In this document: one piece after another, positions 50,456-58,559 of the stretch
How positions within the stretch are numbered: the first letter of the stretch is position 1
Layout: each line of letters begins with the position of its first letter
Assembly: GCA_034189655.1 (NCBI GenBank)
Contig: JAXHUE010000002.1
Location: forward strand, 1-64,000
Direction: 5' to 3'
From: JAXHUE01 sp034189655
GTDB taxonomy: Bacteria > Chloroflexota > Dehalococcoidia > E44-bin15
DNA: 64,000 bases
Notes under the pieces: model-generated
Told to the model about the DNA's origin: nothing
Database searches by the model: none
The model's input: the letters and a program-made list of their open reading frames with translations, nothing else
Made by a program: the position numbers and the translations under genes

Positions 50456-52888
50456 CTACTTGCCGGGCTTGCCCTCGATTAAGGCCATGGCCGCTACGGT
50501 ATCGCCCTGGTCTGGTCGCATGAGGCATGCCCCCCTCCTGATCCTCCCCTGTATAGGGACGCTGTCCATCCCGATGCGGATGATGATCCCATTGGCCGAG
50601 AGCATGAGCAGGTCTCCGCCGATCTCGACGGAGCGGGCGGCCACCACCTCCCCGGTCTGGGTGTTGGTGACGAAGCTCTTGATCCCGGTGCCGCCGCGGG
50701 ACTGGAGCTTGTAGTTGGCCAGCGCGGTGCATTTGCCGTAGCCGTTCGAGGTGATCAACAGGAGGTATGTGCCGGCGGAGACCACGTCCATGGCCACCAC
50801 GTGGTCCTCTGGGGGGATCTGGATGGCCCTCACCCCACCGCTGGCCCGCGACGCGCTGCGCAGCGGGGTGTTGCTGAACCGTATGGCGTGGCCCTTTGCC
50901 GTCGCCACGATGATGTGGTCGTCCGATCTCGTCACCTTTGCCGCCACCAGCTCGTCGTCCCGCTCCAGGTCCATGGCGATGAGCCCGCTGGACCTCACCG
51001 AGGCGAACTCCTTTAGGGGGGTCTTCTTGACCTCGCCGCGGCGCGTGGCCATGACCATGTAGTCGCCGTGTGAGAAGTCGGGCACCGGGGTGACCACGGT
51101 CACCTGCTCCTTCTCGTCCAGCGGCAGCAGCTTGACCAGCGGCGTCCCCTTGGCGGTCCGGGACTGCTCGGGCGGCAGGCGGTAGCACTTGAGCGACAGC
51201 ACCTTGCCCCGGCTGGTGAAGAAGAGGATGGTATCGTGGGTATCGGCGGTCACGATTAAGCGGGCCGCGCCCGTCTCCTGGGTGACCACGGTGGTGACGC
51301 CCCGGCCTCCCCGCTGCTGGAGGCGGTAGCTCTCGATGGGCATCCTCTTGATGTAGCCCCTGTCGGTGAGGGTGAGCACCACCCTCTGGTGGTGGATGAG
51401 GTCCTCGGCATCGAACTCCTTGGCCTCCTCCTCCACGATCTGCGTCCGCCGCGGGTCGCTGTAGCGCTCTTTGAGCCCCTCGGTCTCCTCCTTGATGATG
51501 TAGAGTATCTTGCGCGGGTTGGCCAGGAGATCCTCGAGGTAGGCTATGGTCTTTAGGAGCTCGGCATACTCCTCGTTTATCTTCTTGCGCTCCAGGGCGG
51601 CGAGGCGCCTGAGCTGCATATCGAGGATGGCCTGGGCCTGGGCCTGGCTCAATCCGAAGCCCTGCATCAGGGCATCACGCGCTGCCTCGGCACTCTCTGA
51701 GCTGCGGATGGTGGCGATTATGCGGTCTAGGTCGTCCAGGGCGACCTTGAGCCCCTCCAGGATGTGGGCCCGCTGCGCGGCGCGTTTCAGCTCGAACCGG
51801 GAGCGCCGAACGATGACGTCGCGGCGGAACTCGATGAACTGCTGGAGGGCTGTCTTCAGGCTTATCACCCGGGGCTGGCCATCGATCAAGGCCAGCATGT
51901 TGACGAAGAAGGAGGACTGCATCGCGGTGTGCTTGTACAGGTTGTTCAGCACCTGCTCCGGCTGGGCCTCCTTCTTCAGGTCGATGACGATGCGCATCCC
52001 CTCGCGGTCGGACTCGTCGCGCAGCTCGGCGATGCCCTCGATGCGGCGCTCCTTGACCAGGCTGGCTATCCTCTCTACCAGCGCCGCCTTGTTTGTCTGG
52101 TAGGGGACCTCGGTGACCACTATCTGCTGGCGGCCCTTGGCCGTGTCCACTATATCGGCCTTGCCTCGCACTACGATCTTGCCCCGGCCCGTGGTGTAGG
52201 CGCTCTTGATACCCTCTGTGCCGCAGATGATGCCTGCGGTGGGGAAGTCGGGGCCGTGCACCAGCTCTATGAGCTCGTCTATGGTGGCATCGGGGGTATC
52301 GATCAGGTGGATGATGGCATCGCAGAGCTCGCCCAGGTTGTGCGGTGGTATGTTGGTGGCCATGCCCACGGCGATACCTGAGGCGCCGTTTAGCAGGAGG
52401 TCTGGTATCCTCGCCGGGAGGACGGTGGGCTCCTGGAGGGTGCCGTCGAAGTTGGGGGAGAAGTCCACCGTGTCCTTGTCGATATCGACCAGCATCTCGG
52501 CGGCGATCGCGGAGAGGCGGGCCTCGGTGTAGCGCATCGCCGCCGGGGGGTCGTTGTCCACGCTGCCGAAGTTACCCTGCCCGTCGATGAGCGCATATCG
52601 CATGGAGAAGTCCTGGGCCATGCGTACCATGGCCTCGTAGACCGGGTCGTCGCCGTGGGGGTGGAACTTGCCCAGCACCTCGCCCACGATGCGGGCGCTC
52701 TTCTTGTGGGGGCTCTGGTGCCGGAGCCCCAGCTCCTCCATGACGTACAGTATCCGCCGCTGCACCGGTTTCAACCCGTCGCGGACATCGGGCAGGGCGC
52801 GAGATACGATGACGCTCATGGCGTAGTCGAGGTATGAGCTCTTCATCTCCTCTTCTATGTCGACGGGTCTCACCGTTCCGATATTCAT
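50456..52888 (-). CDS. gyrA: DNA gyrase subunit A
   Basis: An 810-residue GyrA with catalytic Tyr120 in PPAAMRYTEARL and a GyrA-box QQRGGRGV at the start of the C-terminal beta-pinwheel, which marks gyrase rather than topoisomerase IV. The quinolone region reads FHPHGDDPVYEAM: Asp81, Pro82 and Glu85 stand at E. coli Ser83, Ala84 and Asp87. The ATG at 52888 is the usual MNIGTVRPVDIEEEMKSSYL start. It heads a run gyrA-marC-hsp20-lon. gyrB is not in the window. Confidence 0.97.
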   Translation of the reverse strand: MNIGTVRPVDIEEEMKSSYLDYAMSVIVSRALPDVRDGLKPVQRRILYVMEELGLRHQSPHKKSARIVGEVLGKFHPHGDDPVYEAMVRMAQDFSMRYALIDGQGNFGSVDNDPPAAMRYTEARLSAIAAEMLVDIDKDTVDFSPNFDGTLQEPTVLPARIPDLLLNGASGIAVGMATNIPPHNLGELCDAIIHLIDTPDATIDELIELVHGPDFPTAGIICGTEGIKSAYTTGRGKIVVRGKADIVDTAKGRQQIVVTEVPYQTNKAALVERIASLVKERRIEGIAELRDESDREGMRIVIDLKKEAQPEQVLNNLYKHTAMQSSFFVNMLALIDGQPRVISLKTALQQFIEFRRDVIVRRSRFELKRAAQRAHILEGLKVALDDLDRIIATIRSSESAEAARDALMQGFGLSQAQAQAILDMQLRRLAALERKKINEEYAELLKTIAYLEDLLANPRKILYIIKEETEGLKERYSDPRRTQIVEEEAKEFDAEDLIHHQRVVLTLTDRGYIKRMPIESYRLQQRGGRGVTTVVTQETGAARLIVTADTHDTILFFTSRGKVLSLKCYRLPPEQSRTAKGTPLVKLLPLDEKEQVTVVTPVPDFSHGDYMVMATRRGEVKKTPLKEFASVRSSGLIAMDLERDDELVAAKVTRSDDHIIVATAKGHAIRFSNTPLRSASRASGGVRAIQIPPEDHVVAMDVVSAGTYLLLITSNGYGKCTALANYKLQSRGGTGIKSFVTNTQTGEVVAARSVEIGGDLLMLSANGIIIRIGMDSVPIQGRIRRGACLMRPDQGDTVAAMALIEGKPGK

Positions 52889-52938
52889 CCCTCTTGAACC
52901 TCCGTGGTGTCTGGGCCTATAAAGGTGCTGGTGGCAAA

Positions 52939-52967
52939 AGGATATCACGCTTTCGCGTGCCCGTCAA
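52939..52967 (-). promoter_or_regulatory. gyrA promoter with inverted repeat in the spacer
   Basis: Minus strand: TTGACG (52962-52967), 17-bp spacer, TATCCT (52939-52944). The spacer holds the perfect inverted repeat CACGC-GAAA-GCGTG (52946-52959), which could be an operator or a supercoiling-sensitive element. The rest of the 235-bp gap upstream to the TPR gene has no recognisable feature. Confidence 0.65.
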
Positions 52968-53123
52968 AGGGTCTGCCGGGGGTTTTACGGGGCACCGGGC
53001 CTTCCAAGAGCGCCCCTCGTGGCACGGGCGTGAGCGGGGCATGGCATGGCACTGCTGCCACTGGGGTGACATAGGTCGGGGGGGTGCACACACGAGCGGG
53101 GGCGCGGCATCCGCGGCCTTCGC

Positions 53124-53972
53124 TCAGTCTACGTGGTCGGCGTCTTCGCTGTCCGAGTCCTCTTCGTGCTCAAGTATGGCGATGTCCTGGGTGACATGCC
53201 CCAGGTCTTCCTCCTCCCACTCCAGGGTGTAGTCCCTCTCCTCCTCTTCCTCCAGCTCGTACTTCAGTATGCTCTCTCGTACATAGGGGCGGAATCCGTC
53301 CGGGCCCTTGACCGGAAAAGAGGGGCGACCTGCCTGGCTGGGGTGCTGGAAGATCTCCTTGATGATTATCTTCACCTCGCTGTCCGCAGAGCTGATGACC
53401 GCTGCGGTATACCTGTTGCCGCCCCGTATCAGGTTGGAGAGGCGTACGCCGACGCGGGGCTCCACCTTTCCCAGGTACTCGCCGTGCTTGTTCTCCACGA
53501 TGATGGACTGGCCATCGATCTGGAGATACACCGGGTCGCCGGCGGCGATCTGTGCGCGCACGTGCCTGGGTGCCAGGTGGTAGAGGCTGGCCACACCTGC
53601 CTTGCCCATCTCCTCGATGAAGAGGTGGGGGCTGACCCGGTGGCGGCCTCCACGGGGCGAGGGCTGCGCCTCGTTCAGCAGGGAGAGCCGGCGCAGGTTC
53701 TTCTTGGCGATGCTGTTGCCGGGGTCGATGCCGAGGGCCTTGCTGTAGGCCTCATGGGCCTCGGCGTAGCGACCCAGCTCGGTGAGCGCCTTTCCCAGGC
53801 GGTTATAGGCATCGATATCCTTGGGGAAGAACTCGATGATGCTCTGGTTGGCGGCGACAGCATCCTCCCAGCGGCCCTGCATCGCCATGTCGATGGCCTC
53901 CTTGGTGCGCTGTCGTCTCAGTCTGGCCTCGCCTGTCTGGTACTGCATCGGAGTGGCGGTGTCCTCTCGCAT
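53124..53972 (-). CDS. TPR protein with unknown C-terminal domain
   Basis: A 282-residue protein. Residues about 22-90 hold two TPR units (AVAANQSIIEFFPKDIDAYN and ALTELGRYAEAHEAYSKAL). The rest contains a beta-rich domain around GDPVYLQIDGQSIIVENKHG and YLGKVEPRVGVRLSNLI, followed by an acidic tail (YELEEEEERDYTLEWEEED and EHEEDSDSEDADHVD). TPRs mediate protein contacts. I do not recognise the C-terminal domain. ATG at 53972 lacks a Shine-Dalgarno sequence and is about 14 nt from the predicted transcript start; the ATG eight codons later is an alternative. Confidence 0.75.
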   Translation of the reverse strand: MREDTATPMQYQTGEARLRRQRTKEAIDMAMQGRWEDAVAANQSIIEFFPKDIDAYNRLGKALTELGRYAEAHEAYSKALGIDPGNSIAKKNLRRLSLLNEAQPSPRGGRHRVSPHLFIEEMGKAGVASLYHLAPRHVRAQIAAGDPVYLQIDGQSIIVENKHGEYLGKVEPRVGVRLSNLIRGGNRYTAAVISSADSEVKIIIKEIFQHPSQAGRPSFPVKGPDGFRPYVRESILKYELEEEEERDYTLEWEEEDLGHVTQDIAILEHEEDSDSEDADHVD

Positions 53973-53992
53973 TAACTTGTCGTCGTCGCACC

Positions 53993-54020
53993 ATTTTAAC
54001 GGGATTTCCACAGTTGTCAA
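53993..54020 (-). promoter_or_regulatory. Promoter of the TPR protein gene
   Basis: Minus strand: perfect TTGACA (54015-54020), 16-bp spacer, TAAAAT (53993-53998). Confidence 0.75.
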
Positions 54021-54096
54021 GAGGTAAAAGTACCAACTTGCTATAGCGGAGTCGCCTCATGTCGGCGGGGCGCCATACGGTATGAATACGCCGATG

Positions 54097-55353
54097 TTAC
54101 TGCTTGGTGAAGAGGAGTATCATCTCTGAGCGGAGTATGTAGCGGCAGTCCTGGAGCACAAGCCCTCGCCTCTCCAGGAGCTCTATCAGGCTGCGCCTGG
54201 TGTACCTGGTTATGTGCTCCTCGGCGTAGCCGCCGGGGGCGAAGAACCCGTAGAGGCGCTCGATGGTCGGCCACCAGATGCCGCCGTAGTCCGGCGTCCC
54301 GATGACGAGCTGGCCACCCTGTGCCAGCACCCGGGAGAGCTCGTCGAAAGGCTCATCGCCCGGAGGCAGGTGCTCGATGACCTCGGAGCAGACCACGCAG
54401 TCGAAGGCGGCGTCGCGGAAGGGCAGGGCAAATATCGAGGCGTTCACCAGCGGCCGGCCCAGCTTTCTCACGTAGCGGAGCTTGGCGGCCTGTACGTCCA
54501 CGCCGATGCCGCTCTCCAGGCCACCCAGTATCCTGCTTGAGCCACAGCCCACGTCGAGGGTGGCGTGAGCGCCCCTGGCCATCTCGGTGACTATGCGGTA
54601 GCGACGGCGCTGCCAGTACCGCTGCAGGGGGATGATGCTATCGAAGGCGCGGTCGTCGTAGTCTGCCGAGAGCGTGGAGTTGCGCAGCCGCCACATGCGC
54701 ATGAAGGTGCTCAAGTACGATATGCCGAAGCGGAGCAGGCTCACGTGGGAGGTCCCGCGCGTTCGCGGCAGGTAGTGGAAGGGGACCTCCTTGATGTGCC
54801 ACCCCTGGGAGTGGCACTTTATCACCACCTCCTGGAGGATATCGAAGTCCGAGCTGGACAGCTCCAGGTCGCGCAGGGTGGCGGCGTGGTACAGTCGAAA
54901 GCCGCTTGAGAGGTCTTTCAAGGGGAGCGAGAGCCCGGAGGCGAAGAACATGTTGAGCGCCCTGCTCAAAAACCTCCTGGTGATGGGCATCCTGGCCGAG
55001 CCCTCCGTCACGTAGCGCGAGGCCACCACTATCTCGGCCTCCGCGCGTTCCCGCCACAGGTCGGGGATGAAGGAGGGGTCGTGCGAGAGGTCGCCGTCCA
55101 GGGTGAGGATGTAGTCGCCCTGGGCGATGCAGAAGCCCTCCTTGAGCGCCCCGCCGTAGCCCTTCTCCTTCTGCATGGTCACCTTGGCCTCGAGCGCCCT
55201 CGCTGTGGCTGCGGTGTCGTCTGTAGACCCACCGTCGACGACGATTATCTCGTACTCAGGCGATATCGGCGATATCACCTTGCGGAGCTTGGGGATGAGC
55301 TCGGCAACGTTTCTCTCCTCGTTCAAGGCAGGTATGATGATGCTTAAGTTCAC
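54097..55353 (-). CDS. Fusion of family 2 glycosyltransferase and SAM-dependent methyltransferase
   Basis: A 418-residue protein. Residues 1-230 are a dolichol-phosphate-mannose-synthase-like GT2: SIIIPALNEERNVAELI, EIIVVDGGSTDDTA, LTLDGDLSHDP (DxD-like), and SGFRLYHAATL. Residues about 255-418 are a class I methyltransferase: ATLDVGCGSSRILGGLESG (SAM motif I), FDCVVCSEVIEHLPPGDEPF and RVLAQGGQLVIGTPDYG. It may transfer a sugar to a lipid carrier and methylate the product or an upstream sugar. GTG at 55353 is 5 bases after GGAGG; ATG at 55377 is possible. Usually these are separate proteins. Confidence 0.9.
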   Translation of the reverse strand: MNLSIIIPALNEERNVAELIPKLRKVISPISPEYEIIVVDGGSTDDTAATARALEAKVTMQKEKGYGGALKEGFCIAQGDYILTLDGDLSHDPSFIPDLWRERAEAEIVVASRYVTEGSARMPITRRFLSRALNMFFASGLSLPLKDLSSGFRLYHAATLRDLELSSSDFDILQEVVIKCHSQGWHIKEVPFHYLPRTRGTSHVSLLRFGISYLSTFMRMWRLRNSTLSADYDDRAFDSIIPLQRYWQRRRYRIVTEMARGAHATLDVGCGSSRILGGLESGIGVDVQAAKLRYVRKLGRPLVNASIFALPFRDAAFDCVVCSEVIEHLPPGDEPFDELSRVLAQGGQLVIGTPDYGGIWWPTIERLYGFFAPGGYAEEHITRYTRRSLIELLERRGLVLQDCRYILRSEMILLFTKQ

Positions 55354-55411
55354 CACCGCCTCCACGGCAAGGATCATGTGCCCGGCTACAGGGCCATCGC
55401 AGGGTTATGAT

Positions 55412-55440
55412 ATTATAGCGCACACCCCTCTTCTGGTCTA
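55412..55440 (-). promoter_or_regulatory. Promoter of the GT2-methyltransferase gene
   Basis: Minus strand: TAGACC (55435-55440), 17-bp spacer, perfect TATAAT (55412-55417). Confidence 0.6.
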
Positions 55441-55469
55441 CCCCGAACCGGCGATGAGACTTTTGTCCT

Positions 55470-55498
55470 TTGACAGCCCCCCCTCCGTATGATAGAGT
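55470..55498 (+). promoter_or_regulatory. Promoter of the NifU-like gene
   Basis: Plus strand: perfect TTGACA (55470-55475), 17-bp spacer, TAGAGT (55493-55498). Confidence 0.65.
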
Positions 55499-55535
55499 GT
55501 ATGGCAGTGGAGCTACAACGACGTGGAGGAGAACG

Positions 55536-55754
55536 ATGAGAGACGAGGTAGAGGCCGTCCTGGCTGAGATAAGACCCAGCCTGGCCGCCGACGGCGGCGG
55601 GGTGGAGCTGGTGGAGGTGAACGACGGGGTGGTCTCGGTGCGGCTCACTGGAGCGTGTAGCGGGTGCCCTATGAGGCAGATGACTCTCTCTGGGGGCATC
55701 GAGCGCATACTGAAGGAGAGGCTGCCTGAGGTCACGGAAGTGGTTGCCGTGTAG
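55536..55754 (+). CDS. NifU-like Fe-S scaffold domain protein
   Basis: A 72-residue protein equal to the NifU C-terminal domain: IRPSLAADGGGVELVEV and SVRLTGACSGCPMRQMTL with the CxxC cluster ligands (Cys41 and Cys44). It assembles or carries Fe-S clusters and is usually seen near sulfur or Fe-S proteins; here it stands alone. ATG at 55536 follows GGAGGAG. The window holds many Fe-S clients (MoaA, radical SAM, HdrD-like). Confidence 0.93.
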   Translation: MRDEVEAVLAEIRPSLAADGGGVELVEVNDGVVSVRLTGACSGCPMRQMTLSGGIERILKERLPEVTEVVAV

Positions 55755-55840
55755 CCCTGTCCCGGCAGCGGCGGTGCGGTCATTCTCCAGGTCTCTATAG
55801 TGAGAGGGGCGCCGTCGTTGCCAAGTGGTGGCGATGTAGC

Positions 55841-55872
55841 AAGGGGGACTCATGTGAGTGCCCCCTTTCTCT
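55841..55872. terminator. Convergent terminator between NifU-like gene and lysC
   Basis: AAGGGGGACTCA pairs with TGAGTGCCCCCTT (55841-55867), followed on the plus strand by TCTCT. It lies between the two convergent stops. Confidence 0.65.
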
Positions 55873-55906
55873 ATGTGGCGAGGGTGTGCTCCACAGCGCA
55901 AGTGGC

Positions 55907-57130
55907 CTACGCGGCCTCTCTGTCCAGCTCGAAGGCGCGGTGGAGGGCCTGCACCGCGTCGGGCACCTGGCCCTCGTTGATGATGCAGGTGACCCTGATC
56001 TCCGACGTGGTGATGAGCTCGATGTTGATGCCGGCATCGTACAGGGCGCGGAACATCCGCGCCGCGTAGCCGGGGGTGTTCTGCATCCCCGTGCCCACGA
56101 TGCTCACCTTTCCCAGCGCGGCGTCGGCAACGCAGCCGGCGGCCCCGATGGAGCTGGCCACGGGCTCGACCACGCGCATCGCCTTCTCGATGTCTCTCCT
56201 CGATACCGTGAAGGTGAGGTCGGTGACGCGCTCCGCGCTCGCGTTCTGGACGATGGTGTCCACGCTGATGCTCTCCTGGGCCAGCGGCTCGAATATGGCG
56301 GAGGCGATCCCCGGTTGGTCGGGGACGCCGCGTATGGTGATCTTGGCCACATCGAGGTCGTGGGCTATCCCTCGCACCTTGTTCCGCACTTCCATATATA
56401 CGCCTCCATGGATAGTGGTCCCTGGGCTCTCGCTGAAGCTGGATGCCACCAGGATGGGGATGTGGTACAGCTCCCCCAGCTCCACGGAGCGGGGGTGGAG
56501 CACCTTGGCCCCGTAGGTGGCGAGCTCCAGCATCTCCTCGTAGCCGATGTCCTTGAGCTTGCGCGCCTGGGGCACGATGTGCGGGTCTGCGGTGTAGACC
56601 CCTTCCACGTCGGTGTATATCTGGCACACCTCTGCCCCCATCCTCGCTGCCAGTGCCACCGCCGTGGTGTCGGAGCCGCCGCGGCCCAGGGTGGTGATGT
56701 CCATCTCTCTGGTGATGCCCTGGAAGCCGGCGACGATGACGATCTTGCCGCTGTCCAGCTCCCTGTGGATGCGCTTGGCATCGATGGCGAGGATGCGCGC
56801 CTTGCTGTAGACCGAGTCGGTCTGGATGCCGGCCTGGGCGCCGCTCAAGCTGATGGCGCGGTGGCCCAGGCCTTTGAGCGCCATGGCGAGCAGGGTGCTC
56901 GACACGATCTCTCCGGTGGACATGAGGACGTCGAGCTCCCGCTCGTCGGGCTGGTCGCTTATCTGGTTGGCGAGACGGATGAGCTCGTCGGTGGTCTTTC
57001 CCATGGCGGAGACCACCACCACTACCTGGCTGCCCTGCTCCCTGGTCGCCGCGATGCGCCGGGCAATGCTCTTGATCCTCTCGGCGTCGGCCACTGAGCT
57101 CCCGCCGTACTTCTGCACTACTATTGCCAT
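55907..57130 (-). CDS. lysC: Aspartate kinase
   Basis: A 407-residue monofunctional aspartokinase opening lysine, threonine and methionine synthesis. IVVQKYGGSSVADAERIK at the N-terminus, TLGRGGSDTTAVALAARMGA and YTDVEGVYTADPHIVPQARK in the kinase domain, and two ACT domains from about residue 265 (ITIRGVPDQPGIASAIFEPL and VSIVGTGMQNTPGYAARMFRAL) for feedback inhibition. ATG at 57130 lies 8 bp after apgM. Homocysteine demand of the SAM cycle may draw on this pathway. Confidence 0.96.
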   Translation of the reverse strand: MAIVVQKYGGSSVADAERIKSIARRIAATREQGSQVVVVVSAMGKTTDELIRLANQISDQPDERELDVLMSTGEIVSSTLLAMALKGLGHRAISLSGAQAGIQTDSVYSKARILAIDAKRIHRELDSGKIVIVAGFQGITREMDITTLGRGGSDTTAVALAARMGAEVCQIYTDVEGVYTADPHIVPQARKLKDIGYEEMLELATYGAKVLHPRSVELGELYHIPILVASSFSESPGTTIHGGVYMEVRNKVRGIAHDLDVAKITIRGVPDQPGIASAIFEPLAQESISVDTIVQNASAERVTDLTFTVSRRDIEKAMRVVEPVASSIGAAGCVADAALGKVSIVGTGMQNTPGYAARMFRALYDAGINIELITTSEIRVTCIINEGQVPDAVQALHRAFELDREAA

Positions 57131-57138
57131 GGCGGTGT

Positions 57139-58329
57139 CTAAAACCCTCCTATCAGCCTGCCCATCACGGTGTGCCCTTCCTCTATGAAGACAGCGGTGC
57201 CCCCCGCCTCGCTCTCGTCGAAGCCTGTTGCCCCGCTGGCGGCGACGCCGGGCCCCCAGAGCACGAAGGGGACCGGGTCGGCGCTGTGGGCCTTGGTGGC
57301 GATGGGCGTGGGGTGGTCGGGGAGGGCCACGACACGCAGGGCCCGTCCCCTCCACGGCAGGAGCCTGGCCACCATCTCGCGGTCGACGCTCTCGATGGCC
57401 GCCACCTTGTCCTCGATGGAGCCGGCGTGCCCCGCCTCGTCGGTGGCCTCCACGTGAACCACCACCAGGTCGTACTCCTCGAGGGCACCGAGGGCACCCT
57501 CCATCTGCGCCGCGTAGTCGTTGTCGAGGCTGTCGGTGACACCGGCGATGTCCAGCATGTCCATCCCGGAGAGCCGGGCCAGGCCCCCCAGGAGGTCGAC
57601 CCCTGATGTCATGGCGGCCTTCACCCCGAACCTCTCCCTGAAGGAGGGGACGGCGGCTGTCTTGCTGCTGCCCCAGAAGAGCCAGATCATGGCGGCCGGC
57701 ACCTGGCCGCGGGACTGCCGCGCCGCGTTCAGCGGGTGCCCCTCCAGCACCTCCTGGGAGCGCAGCATGAGGTGGCGCAGGAGCTCGCTGCCCTCGCCCC
57801 GGGGCAGGTGCTCAGCGATGGGCTCGCCGGCGATGTCGTGGGGGGGGCTGCACGTCGCCCGCAGGGTCTCGGGGTGCCCGCGTATCTTGCAGATACTTCT
57901 GAAGCTCACACCGGGATAGAACTGCACCTCTTCGCTGGCAAGCCCCTCTTGTATGGCCTCCATCAGCACGTGGGCGTCCTCGCTCTCGATGTGGCCGGTG
58001 CTGTAGTCCCACATCCTGCCGTCGCGGACGGCGACCAGGTTGCAGCGGAATAGCGCATCGCCGTCCTCTACGGGGATGCCCATGCTCAGCGCCTCGATGG
58101 CGCTGCGGCCCTGGTAGTAGACCCTGGGGTCGTAGCCCATGATGGACATGCAGGCGCAGGCGCTCGACGGCTCCATGCCCTGGGGCACGGTGCGCACCAG
58201 GCCCACCATGCCCTCCCTGGCCAGGCAGTCCAGGTGAGGGGTATGGGCCAACTGGAGGCAGGTCTTGCCGCCCCGCTCCGGGATGGGCCAGCCCGCGGCC
58301 CCATCGATGATGAGCACGCAGTACTTCAT
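57139..58329 (-). CDS. apgM: 2,3-bisphosphoglycerate-independent phosphoglycerate mutase, archaeal type
   Basis: A 396-residue alkaline-phosphatase-superfamily enzyme. KYCVLIIDGAAGWPIPERGG carries the first metal Asp, EPSSACACMSIMGYDP the phosphoserine nucleophile region, and VHVEATDEAGHAGSIEDK and ALPDHPTPIATKAHSADPVPF the other metal ligands. This is the archaeal ApgM form, distinct from bacterial GpmI. ATG at 58329 has no Shine-Dalgarno sequence and lies 9 bases from a -10 box, suggesting a leaderless message. It forms a pair with lysC. Confidence 0.94.
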   Translation of the reverse strand: MKYCVLIIDGAAGWPIPERGGKTCLQLAHTPHLDCLAREGMVGLVRTVPQGMEPSSACACMSIMGYDPRVYYQGRSAIEALSMGIPVEDGDALFRCNLVAVRDGRMWDYSTGHIESEDAHVLMEAIQEGLASEEVQFYPGVSFRSICKIRGHPETLRATCSPPHDIAGEPIAEHLPRGEGSELLRHLMLRSQEVLEGHPLNAARQSRGQVPAAMIWLFWGSSKTAAVPSFRERFGVKAAMTSGVDLLGGLARLSGMDMLDIAGVTDSLDNDYAAQMEGALGALEEYDLVVVHVEATDEAGHAGSIEDKVAAIESVDREMVARLLPWRGRALRVVALPDHPTPIATKAHSADPVPFVLWGPGVAASGATGFDESEAGGTAVFIEEGHTVMGRLIGGF

Positions 58330-58338
58330 GATTAGACA

Positions 58339-58368
58339 AGTATAGCAAGTGGCGAGGGGACAATTCAA
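58339..58368 (-). promoter_or_regulatory. Promoter of apgM-lysC
   Basis: Minus strand: TTGAAT (58363-58368), 18-bp spacer, TATACT (58339-58344) preceded by TGC, an extended -10. Divergent from the tRNA promoter. Confidence 0.65.
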
Positions 58369-58377
58369 GGAGGCTCC

Positions 58378-58406
58378 TTGCTAATGGCGGCGATGGGGGC
58401 TATAAT
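58378..58406 (+). promoter_or_regulatory. Promoter of the tRNA-Pro gene
   Basis: Plus strand: TTGCTA (58378-58383), 17-bp spacer, perfect TATAAT (58401-58406), 9 bp before the mature 5' end. Confidence 0.7.
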
Positions 58407-58415
58407 AGTGGACTG

Positions 58416-58490
58416 CGGGGCGTGGCGCAGTCCGGTTAGCGCGCAGCGTTCGGGACGCTGAGGTCGGTGGTTCAAATCCACTCGCCCCGA
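58416..58490 (+). tRNA. tRNA-Pro (anticodon CGG)
   Basis: A complete cloverleaf: acceptor CGGGGCG/CGCCCCG with A as discriminator, D-arm GCGC/GCGC, anticodon stem CAGCG/CGCTG with loop TTCGGGA (anticodon CGG), T-arm GGTGG/CCACT with TTCAAAT. The 3' CCA is not encoded. 75 nt including the discriminator. Confidence 0.96.
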
Positions 58491-58559
58491 TTCCCCTCTC
58501 ACCCCTTGTGCCCGCACGGCAGAAAGCCCCCGCCGGTGGCCCATCGCGGCCGGAGGCCG

